Notes: generated by a model from the letters alone, not told the origin. Numbered from the stretch's first letter, positions 1 to 8,138 are shown. The stretch is DNA of 55,970 bases from an uncultured Clostridia bacterium (GCA_944386385.1 CALXAV010000012.1:1-55970), one strand, 5' to 3'. Numbers and translations are program-made.

Positions 1-20
1 GAAGGGAGTTTTGTCTAGTA

Positions 21-56
21 CATAGCTAAAGCCTATGTTACTACCGGCATAGCCGG
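21..56 (+). ncRNA. Possible 3' end of a structured RNA (two hairpins)
   Basis: Two compact stems lie side by side: ACATAG/CTATGT around a 7-nt loop, then CCGGC-ATA-GCCGG. They are followed by the terminator at 75-114, and no reading frame crosses them. Downstream on the plus strand there is no gene to regulate, so this would be the tail of a small RNA or an unrelated 3' UTR. The window edge cuts off the rest and no RNA family is recognised. Confidence 0.25.
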
Positions 57-74
57 AAGATTATTTACATTTAA

Positions 75-114
75 AAAACCTGATTATTAAACTTTTGTCT
101 AATAATCAGGTTTT
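75..114. terminator. Bidirectional rho-independent terminator after dapB
   Basis: A perfect 15-bp stem (75-89 with 100-114) encloses a 10-nt loop. Both strands have a T-rich tail. It lies 5 bases past the dapB stop, so it ends the lysC-dapA-dapB transcript, and it may also end whatever enters from the left on the plus strand. Confidence 0.85.
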
Positions 115-119
115 ATTTC

Positions 120-866
120 TTATTTTACAACATTATTCATATCATATAAACCTTTAGTTTGTTTTACAATAAATTCTGCTGCTTTTAGTGCACCTTCAGC
201 AAAAACTTGTCTTGAATAAGCTTTATGTGTAATTTCAAGTTCTTCGTTATCACCAAAGAATTTAACACTATGTTCTCCTACAATATTTCCTCCTCTTATA
301 GAAGAAAATCCAATTTCATTTTTCTTTCTTGCTTCTCTTTTTTGCATTCTATCAAATGTATATGTTTTCTTGTCTTTTAGTACATCATTAATAGCATTAG
401 CAAGCAAAATTGCTGTTCCACTTGGTGCATCTATCTTTCTGTTATGATGTGTTTCAACTATCTCTATATCAGTATTAGTTAAAACCTTAGCAACCTCTTG
501 TACTATCTTTGCCATTAAGTTAATATCTAAAGACATATTAGAACTTCTAAATATAGGAATCTCTTTTGAGAATTCTTCTATTTGTTCAATTTCTTCTTTT
601 GTAAAACCAGTTGTTGCAATTACAATTGGAACTTTATTATTTACTGCATATTTTAATATTTTAAAAGTAGCAACTGGTACTGAAAAATCTATTATAACAT
701 CTACTTTTTCTTTAATATCTTCTATATTAGAATAAATAGGAAATTCTTTTTTATCGTTTGCTTCTCTATCAACTCCGCAAACAACCTCAAAACCTTCTTG
801 GTCATTTATAACACTTAGAAGTTCATTTCCCATTTTTCCATCTGCACCATTTATTAATACGTTCAT
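120..866 (-). CDS. dapB: 4-hydroxy-tetrahydrodipicolinate reductase
   Basis: This enzyme reduces the dapA product with NAD(P)H in the cytoplasm, the second committed step to diaminopimelate and lysine. The 248 residues are the usual length. The N-terminal nucleotide-binding loop GADGKMG is at residues 7-13. The family signature (ExHHxxKxDAPSGTA) is present around residues 137-153 as VETHHNRKIDAPSGTA, with the catalytic His pair and substrate-binding Lys. An AAGGAG site precedes the ATG. It is the last gene of the lysC-dapA-dapB operon, 25 bases after dapA, and is closed by the terminator at 75-114. Identification is secure. Confidence 0.97.
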   Translation of the reverse strand: MNVLINGADGKMGNELLSVINDQEGFEVVCGVDREANDKKEFPIYSNIEDIKEKVDVIIDFSVPVATFKILKYAVNNKVPIVIATTGFTKEEIEQIEEFSKEIPIFRSSNMSLDINLMAKIVQEVAKVLTNTDIEIVETHHNRKIDAPSGTAILLANAINDVLKDKKTYTFDRMQKREARKKNEIGFSSIRGGNIVGEHSVKFFGDNEELEITHKAYSRQVFAEGALKAAEFIVKQTKGLYDMNNVVK

Positions 867-891
867 TCTTTTCTCCTTATTCTTATTTTTA

Positions 892-1779
892 TTATATTAG
901 GTTATGTTTTTTCATAACTTCTTTCATTTTCTCTTTATTACTATCAGATAATTCTATTAAAGGCATACGAGGTGTTCCAAAATCATATCCCATTAAATTT
1001 AATGCATATTTTACAGGTATTGGGTTTACCTCTGAGAATAGAGCATCTATTAAGTCAATTACATTTAATTGCATTTTAGTTGCTTCTTCCACTTCTCCAT
1101 TAAAATATTTATAAGTCATTCTATGTGTATATTTTGGCATAACATTTGATAAAACTGATATAACCCCTTTTCCACCTAATGAAAGAACTGGAATAATTTG
1201 GTCATCATTTCCTGAATATATATATAAATCATCTCCACATAAAGCAGCAATTTTTGCTACTTGTGATATATTTCCACTTGCTTCTTTTATTGCTACTATA
1301 TTATCTACTTTAGATAATTCTAAACAAGTTTCAGGAGTAATATTTACACCTGTTCTGCTTGCTACACTATACATTATAATAGGTAAACTTACAGATTCTG
1401 CAATTGCTTTAAAATGAGCAACTAAACCTTTTTGTGTTGTTTTATTATAATATGGTGTTACAACAAGCAGAGCATCTGCACCTGCTTCCTCTGCAAATTT
1501 AGACATCTCAATTGCTGACTTTGTATTATTACTTCCTGTTCCTATAACTACTTTAGTTCTTTTTGCAATTTTATCAATTGCAAACTTAATTGTCTCTTTT
1601 TTCTCTTTTTCAGACATTGTAGCTGATTCTCCGGTAGTACCACAAACAATAATAGCATCTACTCCTGCTTCAATTTGGTCTTCTAAAAGTTTACCAAACT
1701 CCTCAAAATTCACTCCATCTTCTGTAAATGGTGTTGCAATAGCTGTTCCACAGCCCCTAAAAATAGTTTCTTTTGCCAT
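892..1779 (-). CDS. dapA: 4-hydroxy-tetrahydrodipicolinate synthase
   Basis: This enzyme condenses pyruvate with aspartate semialdehyde, the branch point to diaminopimelate/lysine. It is a 295-residue TIM barrel of standard length. The substrate loop GTTGESATM is near residue 47, the YYNKTTQKGL segment holds the catalytic Tyr, and the Schiff-base Lys lies in AIKEASGN near residue 165. Its ATG sits one base after the lysC stop, and its ribosome binding site (AAGGAGAG) is embedded in the last codons of lysC, so translation is probably coupled. No aspartate-semialdehyde dehydrogenase gene is in the window. Confidence 0.97.
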   Translation of the reverse strand: MAKETIFRGCGTAIATPFTEDGVNFEEFGKLLEDQIEAGVDAIIVCGTTGESATMSEKEKKETIKFAIDKIAKRTKVVIGTGSNNTKSAIEMSKFAEEAGADALLVVTPYYNKTTQKGLVAHFKAIAESVSLPIIMYSVASRTGVNITPETCLELSKVDNIVAIKEASGNISQVAKIAALCGDDLYIYSGNDDQIIPVLSLGGKGVISVLSNVMPKYTHRMTYKYFNGEVEEATKMQLNVIDLIDALFSEVNPIPVKYALNLMGYDFGTPRMPLIELSDSNKEKMKEVMKKHNLI

Positions 1780-1780
1780 A

Positions 1781-2962
1781 TTATCTCTCCTTCCTTATTA
1801 ATTTTTTATGTAATAAATCAATTGTTTCTCCCTTAATATCATCTACAACAATTTCTATCTTTGATTGTGTTAGACTAACTTTTATTACTTCTACATTATA
1901 TTCTTTAAGTATGTCCATTGTTTTGTTTAGTATTACATTGTCTTGTGTTATAGCATATCCGACAATCGTTAATTTAACAAAATCCTCTAATTCTATTTCA
2001 TATTGTGTGAATTTACTATCTAATAATTTTTGTACCTTATTTAGCTCTGCTTTCTTTATTCTAAACTTAAACGAGTCACTATCTCTTTCGAACCACTCTA
2101 CTATTATATTTTGTTCTAATAAATTCTTATAAATTGTGTAACCTTCTGCATTTGTTACTCCTGACTTTTTATTCATTATAACTGTGATTAATCCATCATT
2201 TTTTACAATACTTTTTACATCTCTAGTTTCTATTCCCTTGCAAACTCTAGTTCCACCTTCATCTGTAAAAGTAGATTTTGCAATTATATCATTTCCAAAT
2301 TTCTTTCCAATTTGTATACATCTATTATGTAATACCTTTGCTCCTGCATCTGCAATCTCCTGCATTTCATCAAAAGATATTTCATCTAATCTTTTTGCCA
2401 TTGTAACCATATTAGGATCTGCTGAATATATTCCATCTACATCTGAAAATATATAACATTTATCAGCCTTTAAAGCTGCTTGCAATGCAACGGCTGTTGT
2501 ATCTGAGCCACCTCTTCCAAGTGTTGTAATATCTTCTCTAGCATTTAATCCTTGGAATCCTGCTACTATTACAATCTTTCCTCTTTCTAATTCTTCTTCT
2601 ATTCTATTTGTGTAAATTTGTTTAATTTTAGCACTTCCATATACTAGATTTGTTTCTATTCCAGCTTGCCAACCTGTAAGTGATATTGCTGGATGTCCCA
2701 TTCTGTTTAATAAAATACTAAGCTTTGAAATAGTTATTTGCTCTCCTGTAGATAAAAGCATATCCATTTCTCTTTCATTTGGCACAGCTGATAATTCTTG
2801 TGCCTCTTTTATTAACTTATCTGTTGTCTTTCCTTGCGCTGATACAACTACTACAATGTTTTTAGCTTCTTTTTTTAAGCTAATGATTTTCTGTGCTACA
2901 ACATTAAGCTTAATGTTGTCTGCAACTGAACTCCCTCCAAATTTTAAAACTATTGTGTTCAT
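1781..2962 (-). CDS. lysC: Aspartate kinase (aspartokinase)
   Basis: This enzyme phosphorylates aspartate, the first step of the aspartate-family pathway. It has an N-terminal kinase domain with VLKFGGSSVA at residues 5-14 and RGGSDTTAVALQAAL near residue 155, and C-terminal ACT-type regulatory domains (roughly residues 260-393) that usually bind lysine or threonine. The open frame extends to a GTG at 2971. The ATG at 2962 is preferred because AAAGG is only 2 nt from the GTG but 11 nt from the ATG, and the family begins at MNTIVLKFGG. It leads the lysC-dapA-dapB operon from a near-consensus promoter. No lysine riboswitch was recognised in its short leader. Confidence 0.95.
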   Translation of the reverse strand: MNTIVLKFGGSSVADNIKLNVVAQKIISLKKEAKNIVVVVSAQGKTTDKLIKEAQELSAVPNEREMDMLLSTGEQITISKLSILLNRMGHPAISLTGWQAGIETNLVYGSAKIKQIYTNRIEEELERGKIVIVAGFQGLNAREDITTLGRGGSDTTAVALQAALKADKCYIFSDVDGIYSADPNMVTMAKRLDEISFDEMQEIADAGAKVLHNRCIQIGKKFGNDIIAKSTFTDEGGTRVCKGIETRDVKSIVKNDGLITVIMNKKSGVTNAEGYTIYKNLLEQNIIVEWFERDSDSFKFRIKKAELNKVQKLLDSKFTQYEIELEDFVKLTIVGYAITQDNVILNKTMDILKEYNVEVIKVSLTQSKIEIVVDDIKGETIDLLHKKLIRKER

Positions 2963-3030
2963 TTTAGTCACAACCTTTATTTATTTAACAAGCTCTATCT
3001 AAGTCTAGATACTGCTTTTTTGATTTTTTT

Positions 3031-3059
3031 ATTATATTATATATTACCTTATTTTTCAA
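3031..3059 (-). promoter_or_regulatory. SigA-type promoter of lysC-dapA-dapB
   Basis: On the minus strand TTGAAA (3054-3059) is followed after 17 nt by TATAAT (3031-3036). A second, overlapping TATAAT is at 3036-3041. Spacing and sequence are close to the housekeeping consensus. The leader to the lysC ATG is about 60 nt. Confidence 0.75.
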
Positions 3060-3258
3060 GTAATAATTGAATTAAAGTTCACAAATATATTTATTTTTAC
3101 TTAATGAATAGTAAATTATATTTATATATTTATTACATTATTATATCAAATATTAATCATAGAAACATAAATTAGATGAAACAAAAAATATAGAATAGAA
3201 CAAAAAATAGCTACCATAAATTAAGAAGACTACACCTTCTTAATCTATCTAGCACAAC
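3060..3258. other. AT-rich intergenic stretch without a gene
   Basis: The region between the lysC promoter and the spo0E-like gene is extremely AT-rich and has no credible reading frame. The one visible structure is a 9-bp stem, ATTAAGAAG/CTTCTTAAT, at 3220-3244. It lacks a close T-run and could be a weak extra terminator for the spo0E-like transcript. Confidence 0.5.
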
Positions 3259-3288
3259 AAAAGCCCCTAAACATATTTAAGGACTTTT
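3259..3288. terminator. Terminator of the spo0E-like gene
   Basis: A 13-bp stem including G-U pairs (3259-3271 with 3276-3288) has a 4-nt loop and T-rich flanks on both strands. It begins 7 bases past the stop codon of the small gene on the minus strand. Confidence 0.7.
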
Positions 3289-3294
3289 ATTCGT

Positions 3295-3459
3295 CTATAT
3301 CCATACCAGTTTTTTTTTACCTGATTTTAATTCTTTATAATACTTAGCAATAAGCTCGTCCAATTCAACACTTAACTTATATGTTTTGCTATAGTCGTCT
3401 CCTTGCTCTATGCTTTTATTTAATTTATCTCTTAATTTACAAATTTCATCATTTAACAT
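3295..3459 (-). CDS. Spo0E-like small sporulation regulator (aspartyl phosphatase)
   Basis: This is a 54-residue gene easily missed because of its size. Spo0E-family proteins dephosphorylate Spo0A~P and so delay sporulation; they are small two-helix hairpins with the signature SxxxD. Here KLRDKLNKSIEQ forms helix 1 (about residues 8-19), and KLSVELDELIAKYYKEL (about residues 28-44) is helix 2 and carries the motif as S30-V-E-L-D34. The ribosome binding site AAAGGAGAG lies 8 nt before the ATG, and a terminator follows the stop. A Spo0A-box-like heptamer (TTCGACA, 3580-3586) sits about 120 bp upstream. The Spo0A substrate is known for the family; the specific target here is inferred. Confidence 0.85.
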   Translation of the reverse strand: MLNDEICKLRDKLNKSIEQGDDYSKTYKLSVELDELIAKYYKELKSGKKKLVWI

Positions 3460-3599
3460 GCCTATCTCTCCTTTTCCATTTATTATCTTTTGTATATTTA
3501 TAAATTAACACATAATATTCCCCAAGTCAAGTATTTTCAATGGTTTTTGCCAACTTTCGTACGTCAAAAAACATCATTTTTCGACAAATAAAAACATAA

Positions 3600-3640
3600 A
3601 AAAACGGTATTATAATTTTTGTTTTACAAATACCGTTTTT
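3600..3640 (-). terminator. Terminator after the DUF4143 ATPase gene
   Basis: A perfect 12-bp stem (AAAAACGGTATT at 3600-3611 with its complement at 3629-3640) is followed on the minus strand by a T-rich tract. It lies about 80 bp past the ATPase stop. Confidence 0.75.
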
Positions 3641-3721
3641 AAAACATTTTTCTATGTGACTTTTTTTATTCATTTTCCACAATAGAAGGCAACATTTTTT
3701 ATCTCATTCTATTTTCTTATA

Positions 3722-4966
3722 TTAATATTCTAAACTATTAACATCTAAAAGAAAATCATATATACTCATTAATATAATCCCATTTTCATAACGAGATTTT
3801 TTTATATTATCTCCAACTATTATTATTTTCTTAAAGAAATCATTTACATTTAATAGTGACTTTTGCTCTTGCTTTACTTTTTCTGCCGTTTTCATTTCAA
3901 GAGCTGATTGGATATAAATTTTATTATTTCCTTTGTTAGCTACAAAATCAATTTCTAACTGTTTCTTTGCATCTCCCTCGCGTATTTCAACAGAACCCAC
4001 ATCAACATTATATCCGCGTTTTTTCAATTCTATATAAATAACATTTTCCATTATGTGTGATATTTCCTCACTTTGTCTAAAATCTAAAAATGAATTTCTA
4101 ATCCCCATATCTGTAAAATAATATTTTTGAGGTGTTTCGATAAATCTTTTCCCTCTTACATCAAACCTTCTGGCTTTTTCTATCATAAAAGCATCTTGTA
4201 AATATCCTAAATAGTTATATATTGTTTTATCTGTCATAGTAGATAGTTTATCTATTTCTTTAAAATTATTAGATAGTTTTAAAGGATTTGTAAGACATCC
4301 TATATCAGAAGCTATTATTTGAACTAACATTTCTAACTCTTCTTTATTTCTAACTTTGTTTCTATCAACAATATCATTAATATATACATTATCTTTTTGT
4401 GTTCTTAAGTAATTTATTTTATTATTATCAGTTTTTGCTAGTACTGTTAACGGTAAACCTCCATAAATATAATATTCGCTTAATGCCTTTTCCTCAGAGC
4501 CATCATAAACAGAGTAAAATTCTGCAAATGATAAAGGGTATACTCTTATTTCGTCACCTCTACCTCTAAACTCTGTTACAATATCTGATGATAAAAATTT
4601 TGAATTACTTCCTGTTACATATATATCTACATTATTTATATGCATAAATCCAATTAAAACTGATTCAAAATCCTTAACTTCTTGTATTTCGTCTAATATT
4701 ATATAGTATTTCTTTTCATCTTTAATTAGACTTCTTATATATTCATTTAATACATCTGGCTCTAAGTATTTTTTGTTTTTGTATTCATCCAAACTTAACT
4801 GTATTATATGCTCTTCATCTATTCCTTGTTTTATGAGATAATTTTTAAATATTACATTCAATAGGTATGACTTACCACATCTTCTGATTCCCGTTACTAT
4901 TTTTATAAGCTGATTATCTATTCTGTCTATAAGTTCTTTTAAATAATAGTCTCTATTTATTTCCAT
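3722..4966 (-). CDS. AAA-family ATPase with DUF4143 domain
   Basis: This 414-residue protein belongs to the large AAA_14/DUF4143 family, whose cellular role is poorly known. The N-terminal ATPase has Walker A GIRRCGKS near residue 30, Walker B YYIILDEIQEV near residue 95, and a VTGSNSKFLSSD sensor segment. The C-terminal DUF4143 region contains DMGIRNSFLDFR, HIMENVIYIELKKRGY and LEIDFVANKGNNKIYIQ, which resembles a degenerate restriction-endonuclease-like fold. The frame is open to 5050, but the ATG at 4966 is preferred because GGAGG lies 10 nt before it and the family starts at this point. The extra upstream codons run through a 38-bp palindrome. A paralogue is at 27166-28377. Such genes are often sporadic and mobile; nothing here shows a partner or target. 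Confidence 0.85.
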   Translation of the reverse strand: MEINRDYYLKELIDRIDNQLIKIVTGIRRCGKSYLLNVIFKNYLIKQGIDEEHIIQLSLDEYKNKKYLEPDVLNEYIRSLIKDEKKYYIILDEIQEVKDFESVLIGFMHINNVDIYVTGSNSKFLSSDIVTEFRGRGDEIRVYPLSFAEFYSVYDGSEEKALSEYYIYGGLPLTVLAKTDNNKINYLRTQKDNVYINDIVDRNKVRNKEELEMLVQIIASDIGCLTNPLKLSNNFKEIDKLSTMTDKTIYNYLGYLQDAFMIEKARRFDVRGKRFIETPQKYYFTDMGIRNSFLDFRQSEEISHIMENVIYIELKKRGYNVDVGSVEIREGDAKKQLEIDFVANKGNNKIYIQSALEMKTAEKVKQEQKSLLNVNDFFKKIIIVGDNIKKSRYENGIILMSIYDFLLDVNSLEY

Positions 4967-4981
4967 ATCCACGCAACCTCC

Positions 4982-5019
4982 ATTACGAATTTTTTCCGTC
5001 AACGGAACTTTTTCGTAAT
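4982..5019. repeat. 38-bp imperfect palindrome, copy 1, upstream of DUF4143 ATPase
   Basis: Outer arms ATTACGAA/TTCGTAAT (8 bp) flank a core TTCCGTCAACGGAA. Copy 2 (5058-5095) differs by one base and has a perfect core palindrome. The copies are 76 bp apart. This one ends 16 bp before the ATPase start codon and overlaps its likely leader, so an operator or RNA hairpin role is possible. Confidence 0.8.
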
Positions 5020-5057
5020 AATTATAACATATAATTATATATTTAGTCAAACATTTA

Positions 5058-5095
5058 ATTACGAATTTTTTCCGTTAACGGAACTTTTTCGTAAT
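5058..5095. repeat. 38-bp imperfect palindrome, copy 2
   Basis: The arms are the same as in copy 1, with a perfect 14-bp core palindrome TTCCGTTAACGGAA. The two copies match at 37 of 38 positions and share orientation. The core is separated from each arm by a 4-bp unmatched segment. Confidence 0.8.
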
Positions 5096-5169
5096 GAAAT
5101 ATTTTTAAATTAATTATATATATTATATACAATTTAAGTTTTATTAATTCCGACCAAATCCTTAATTTC

Positions 5170-5197
5170 AAAAAAAACGGTATTAAACGCCGTTTTT
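5170..5197 (-). terminator. Terminator of the M16 peptidase operon
   Basis: An 8-bp stem AAAAACGG/CCGTTTTT is followed by a run of T on the minus strand. It is the canonical terminator after the M16 pair, downstream of the hairpin at 5233-5263. Confidence 0.7.
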
Positions 5198-5232
5198 CTT
5201 TTTTACTTATTGTTCTATACTTTAATATATAA

Positions 5233-5263
5233 GCTGTTTTTTGACCCCGTCCTAAAAAACAGC
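5233..5263. repeat. Hairpin with GGGACGGG-type loop after the ymfH-like stop
   Basis: The stem GCTGTTTTTT (5233-5242) pairs with AAAAAACAGC (5254-5263) around a loop reading ACCCCGTCC on the plus strand. It sits 3 bases after the peptidase stop. Closely related hairpins occur at 19193-19219 and 40252-40289. Confidence 0.75.
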
Positions 5264-5265
5264 AT

Positions 5266-6552
5266 TTATCCATTCTCTACAATAGAAAGTACCATTTTGT
5301 CTTCTTTAAATACATCTTTTAACACTTGATTTAAATATTCTACATTTATACCTTCAATCTCTTCTAAATAGTCAAAACTACAAATACCTTTAAAGTAATC
5401 AGACAAGAACATTCTTGCAATATCTTGTACATCATTATATTCTCTTACATAATTACCATATATCATTTTCTTAAGTCTTTCGAAATCAGATTTATCTACA
5501 CCATTATTTTTTAGTTCTTCTACTCTTTCCTTAAAAGCTTTAAATACTTTTCTAGGATCACTTGACATTCCTGTAATTAAAACATGAGAATAATTCTTGC
5601 CAAATTCATAATCTAGACTTGCTTCTCCATATATAGTACCTTCTTTATACAAATCTTGATATAATTTTGAACTTCTACCAAATATAATATTTAATAGTAT
5701 TTCCATACTTATATGTTTTTTTACAAGTTCATTTTTGTCTTTATTATCACATTTCTTTACATCTTTTATTCCAATTGTATAAATTGGATTACTTACTTCT
5801 AACTTCTGAACTATTTCAGGTTTTACTATTTCCTCTTTTTCTTCTGGATAAATTCTTTTTATTTCTCCAGCCGCTTCTTTCTTTACTAATCTTTTCTTTA
5901 CCTCTTTTAATAATTCCTCTGGCACAAAATCTCCAACAATTACCATTGCCATATTAGATGGGTGATAAAATGTATTATAACATTTATATAAAATATCTTT
6001 GTCTATTTTACTTATTGTTTCTATTGTACCTGTTATATCTATTTTTATAGGATTTTCATGATACATCGCTTCTAATGTATTTAGATAAACTCTCCATTCT
6101 GGATAATCATCATACATTCTTATCTCTTGACCTATAATTCCCTTTTCTTTCTCTACATTCTCATCTGTAAAATATGGGTGTTGTACGTAATCCATTAGTT
6201 CATCCATTGCTTCATAAAAATTATCTGTACATTCAAATAAATATGCTGTATGGTCATTTGTTGTATAAGCATTTGCATTTACTCCTAATGCTGTTAATGT
6301 ATCTAAACTATTTGTTCCATCTTCTTGTTCAAATAGCTTATGCTCTAAAAAATGTGCAACTCCATTTGGAACTTCTGTAACATCCTGTTCTCCTGGAACT
6401 ATAAATTTATTATCATTTGAGCCATAATTAGTTCCCCATATCATATACTTCTTTTTCATTCCTGGTTTTGGAACTATCATCACTGTTAAACCATTTTGTA
6501 GCTTTTCTATATATAATTTTTCTTTAACCTTTAAGTTTTCTATTATCTGCAT
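5266..6552 (-). CDS. ymfH: M16 family zinc peptidase (YmfH-like, catalytic partner)
   Basis: This is a pitrilysin/insulinase-family metallopeptidase of 428 residues. The inverted zinc motif HxxEH is present as HFLEH near residue 70, and the third ligand Glu lies downstream in EKEKGIIGQEIRMYDD. The C-terminal half is the usual inactive M16_C domain. It forms a pair with the upstream gene, which lacks HxxEH. In Bacillus, ymfF-ymfH have the same order and the same division into catalytic and non-catalytic members; such pairs generally act as heterodimers on peptides. It starts 31 nt after its partner, with AAAGGAG 12 nt before the ATG. The substrate is unknown. A weak copy of its last codons appears at 3666-3698. 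Confidence 0.9.
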   Translation of the reverse strand: MQIIENLKVKEKLYIEKLQNGLTVMIVPKPGMKKKYMIWGTNYGSNDNKFIVPGEQDVTEVPNGVAHFLEHKLFEQEDGTNSLDTLTALGVNANAYTTNDHTAYLFECTDNFYEAMDELMDYVQHPYFTDENVEKEKGIIGQEIRMYDDYPEWRVYLNTLEAMYHENPIKIDITGTIETISKIDKDILYKCYNTFYHPSNMAMVIVGDFVPEELLKEVKKRLVKKEAAGEIKRIYPEEKEEIVKPEIVQKLEVSNPIYTIGIKDVKKCDNKDKNELVKKHISMEILLNIIFGRSSKLYQDLYKEGTIYGEASLDYEFGKNYSHVLITGMSSDPRKVFKAFKERVEELKNNGVDKSDFERLKKMIYGNYVREYNDVQDIARMFLSDYFKGICSFDYLEEIEGINVEYLNQVLKDVFKEDKMVLSIVENG

Positions 6553-6583
6553 TACTTCTACACTCTCCTTTCTTAGAATTAAT

Positions 6584-7852
6584 TTAATCTTTTAGAAAAT
6601 ATATAGTATTTATTTGTACTTTATTTGCAATATCTACGATATTCTCCTTATTTATATTCTCTATCTTTTTGATATACTCTTCTTCAGATACATTTGACTC
6701 TGCTAATTCTTGTCCAAAATAATATGTTATTCCTGTATCTTGTTCATCATCTATTGTATTTATTGCTGCAATTATTCCTTTTTTACTATTATCAATTTCC
6801 TCTTCTGTAAAGTTTCCTTGTTTCATTTCTTCTATTTGCTTTCTAATTAGCTCTAAAGCATTATCATAATTTGATATTTCTATTCCACTATTAATAAATA
6901 TGATACTCTTAAATCTATAATAAGTAGATGATGCAACATATGCTAAATGTGCTTTTTCTCTTACATTTTGGAATAATTTTGAATTAGCTGAACCTCCTAA
7001 AATACTGTTATACATTAATGTCCAATATTTTTCTTCGTCATTATCGATATTTACATTTAATCCTATTACTAATTTTCCTTGTGTTACTTCCATTGATTCA
7101 GTAACTATATTTTCTTTTATATCCTTTTTCTCTGGAATTTTAGGTACTTCAAATTGAGGCTCTCTTTCTTGTAAGTTCTTAATATTTTCATTTTCTTCTA
7201 TAAGCTTTTCTACATCATCACTTAAATTTCCTGATAAGAAAATATCTATCTTACAATTATTTATTAAATCAATATAATATTTATATAAATCTTTTTCATT
7301 TATTTTATCTAAATCTTCTATATATCCAAATTTATATAATCCATAAGGCTCATTTTTATACATTTCTTCAATAGCTCTTTCTAATGAATATCTTGCCTTA
7401 TTATCTATTTTTCCTTCAATTCTTTGCTTCACATTATTCTTTTCTTGCTCTAGATATTCCTTTTTAAACCCATCATTTTCTATATATGGGTCAAATACTA
7501 TTTCTAATAGACTTTCTATAACTATTTTTAATATATTCTCATTATGTTGTGGTAAATAATTATCATTTATTGCCTCAATATAAAATTTTAATACTTGATT
7601 ATCACCAGTTTTATCAAGACCACAATCAAAACTTGCACCATATAGTTCTTCCATTTTTTTGCTTATTTCTTCTTGTGAGTTCATTGTTCTACTACCTCTT
7701 CTAAGAAGCATAGATATTAGTGCATTCTTAGTTACATTTTCTCTATCTAATTTTGTGCTCAAAAATATTGCAAATAAGTTTGTTTTAAATTTATCAGTAT
7801 TTAGAGTATGGAATTTTATACCCTTTTTTATTTCTTTTACTTCATGTTCCAT
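6584..7852 (-). CDS. ymfF: M16 family peptidase-like protein (YmfF-like, non-catalytic partner)
   Basis: This 422-residue M16-fold protein has NALISMLLRRGS where the catalytic member has its zinc motif, so HxxEH is absent and it should be inactive alone. Family context (YmfF with YmfH, AlbE with AlbF) indicates that it is the structural half of a heterodimeric peptidase with the next gene. The ribosome binding site AAAGGAGGAG precedes the ATG. It is first in the two-gene operon and is separated from rpsU by the rpsU terminator. No signal peptide is visible, so action is probably cytoplasmic. Confidence 0.88.
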   Translation of the reverse strand: MEHEVKEIKKGIKFHTLNTDKFKTNLFAIFLSTKLDRENVTKNALISMLLRRGSRTMNSQEEISKKMEELYGASFDCGLDKTGDNQVLKFYIEAINDNYLPQHNENILKIVIESLLEIVFDPYIENDGFKKEYLEQEKNNVKQRIEGKIDNKARYSLERAIEEMYKNEPYGLYKFGYIEDLDKINEKDLYKYYIDLINNCKIDIFLSGNLSDDVEKLIEENENIKNLQEREPQFEVPKIPEKKDIKENIVTESMEVTQGKLVIGLNVNIDNDEEKYWTLMYNSILGGSANSKLFQNVREKAHLAYVASSTYYRFKSIIFINSGIEISNYDNALELIRKQIEEMKQGNFTEEEIDNSKKGIIAAINTIDDEQDTGITYYFGQELAESNVSEEEYIKKIENINKENIVDIANKVQINTIYFLKD

Positions 7853-7919
7853 AAATTCTCCTCCTTTTCGTATTTATTATACACCAAATAATCATTTTTT
7901 ATAGATTTTTCAAAAATAA

Positions 7920-7956
7920 AAATTGGAAGCTCAAGTTCTCCCTTTACTTCCAATTT
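7920..7956 (-). terminator. rpsU terminator
   Basis: A 10-bp stem AAATTGGAAG/CTTCCAATTT is followed by TTATTTTT on the minus strand, 9 bases past the rpsU stop. Confidence 0.8.
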
Positions 7957-7964
7957 ATGTATAA

Positions 7965-8138
7965 CTAATTAAATTTTCTTTTTCTAGCTGCTTCTGATTT
8001 TTTCTTTCTTCTTACGCTAGGTTTTTCATAATGTTCTCTTTTACGTACTTCTTGAAGTACTCCATTTCTAGCACATTGTCTTTTAAATCTTTTTAAAGCA
8101 TCTTCTATATTACCATTATTAACTTTTATTTCTGACAT
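7965..8138 (-). CDS. rpsU: 30S ribosomal protein S21
   Basis: The 57-residue product begins [20 protein letters not shown] and is rich in Arg and Lys towards the end, with [20 protein letters not shown]. This matches S21 throughout and at full length. S21 binds the small-subunit platform near the anti-Shine-Dalgarno sequence. The ribosome binding site AAGGAGGGG precedes the ATG. It has its own promoter and terminator, so it is monocistronic here, with nrdG upstream and ymfF downstream on the same strand. Confidence 0.96.
   Translation of the reverse strand: MSEIKVNNGNIEDALKRFKRQCARNGVLQEVRKREHYEKPSVRRKKKSEAARKRKFN

Noticed and set aside
2963-3060. Lysine riboswitch upstream of lysC
   Set aside because: The transcribed leader is only about 60 nt and lacks the conserved core; a lysine riboswitch needs roughly 170 nt.
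5055-5273. A 72-codon minus-strand frame between the DUF4143 ATPase and the M16 peptidase
   Set aside because: It translates a terminator, the GGGACGGG-loop hairpin and palindrome copy 2. It overlaps the peptidase stop, lacks a ribosome binding site and resembles no protein.
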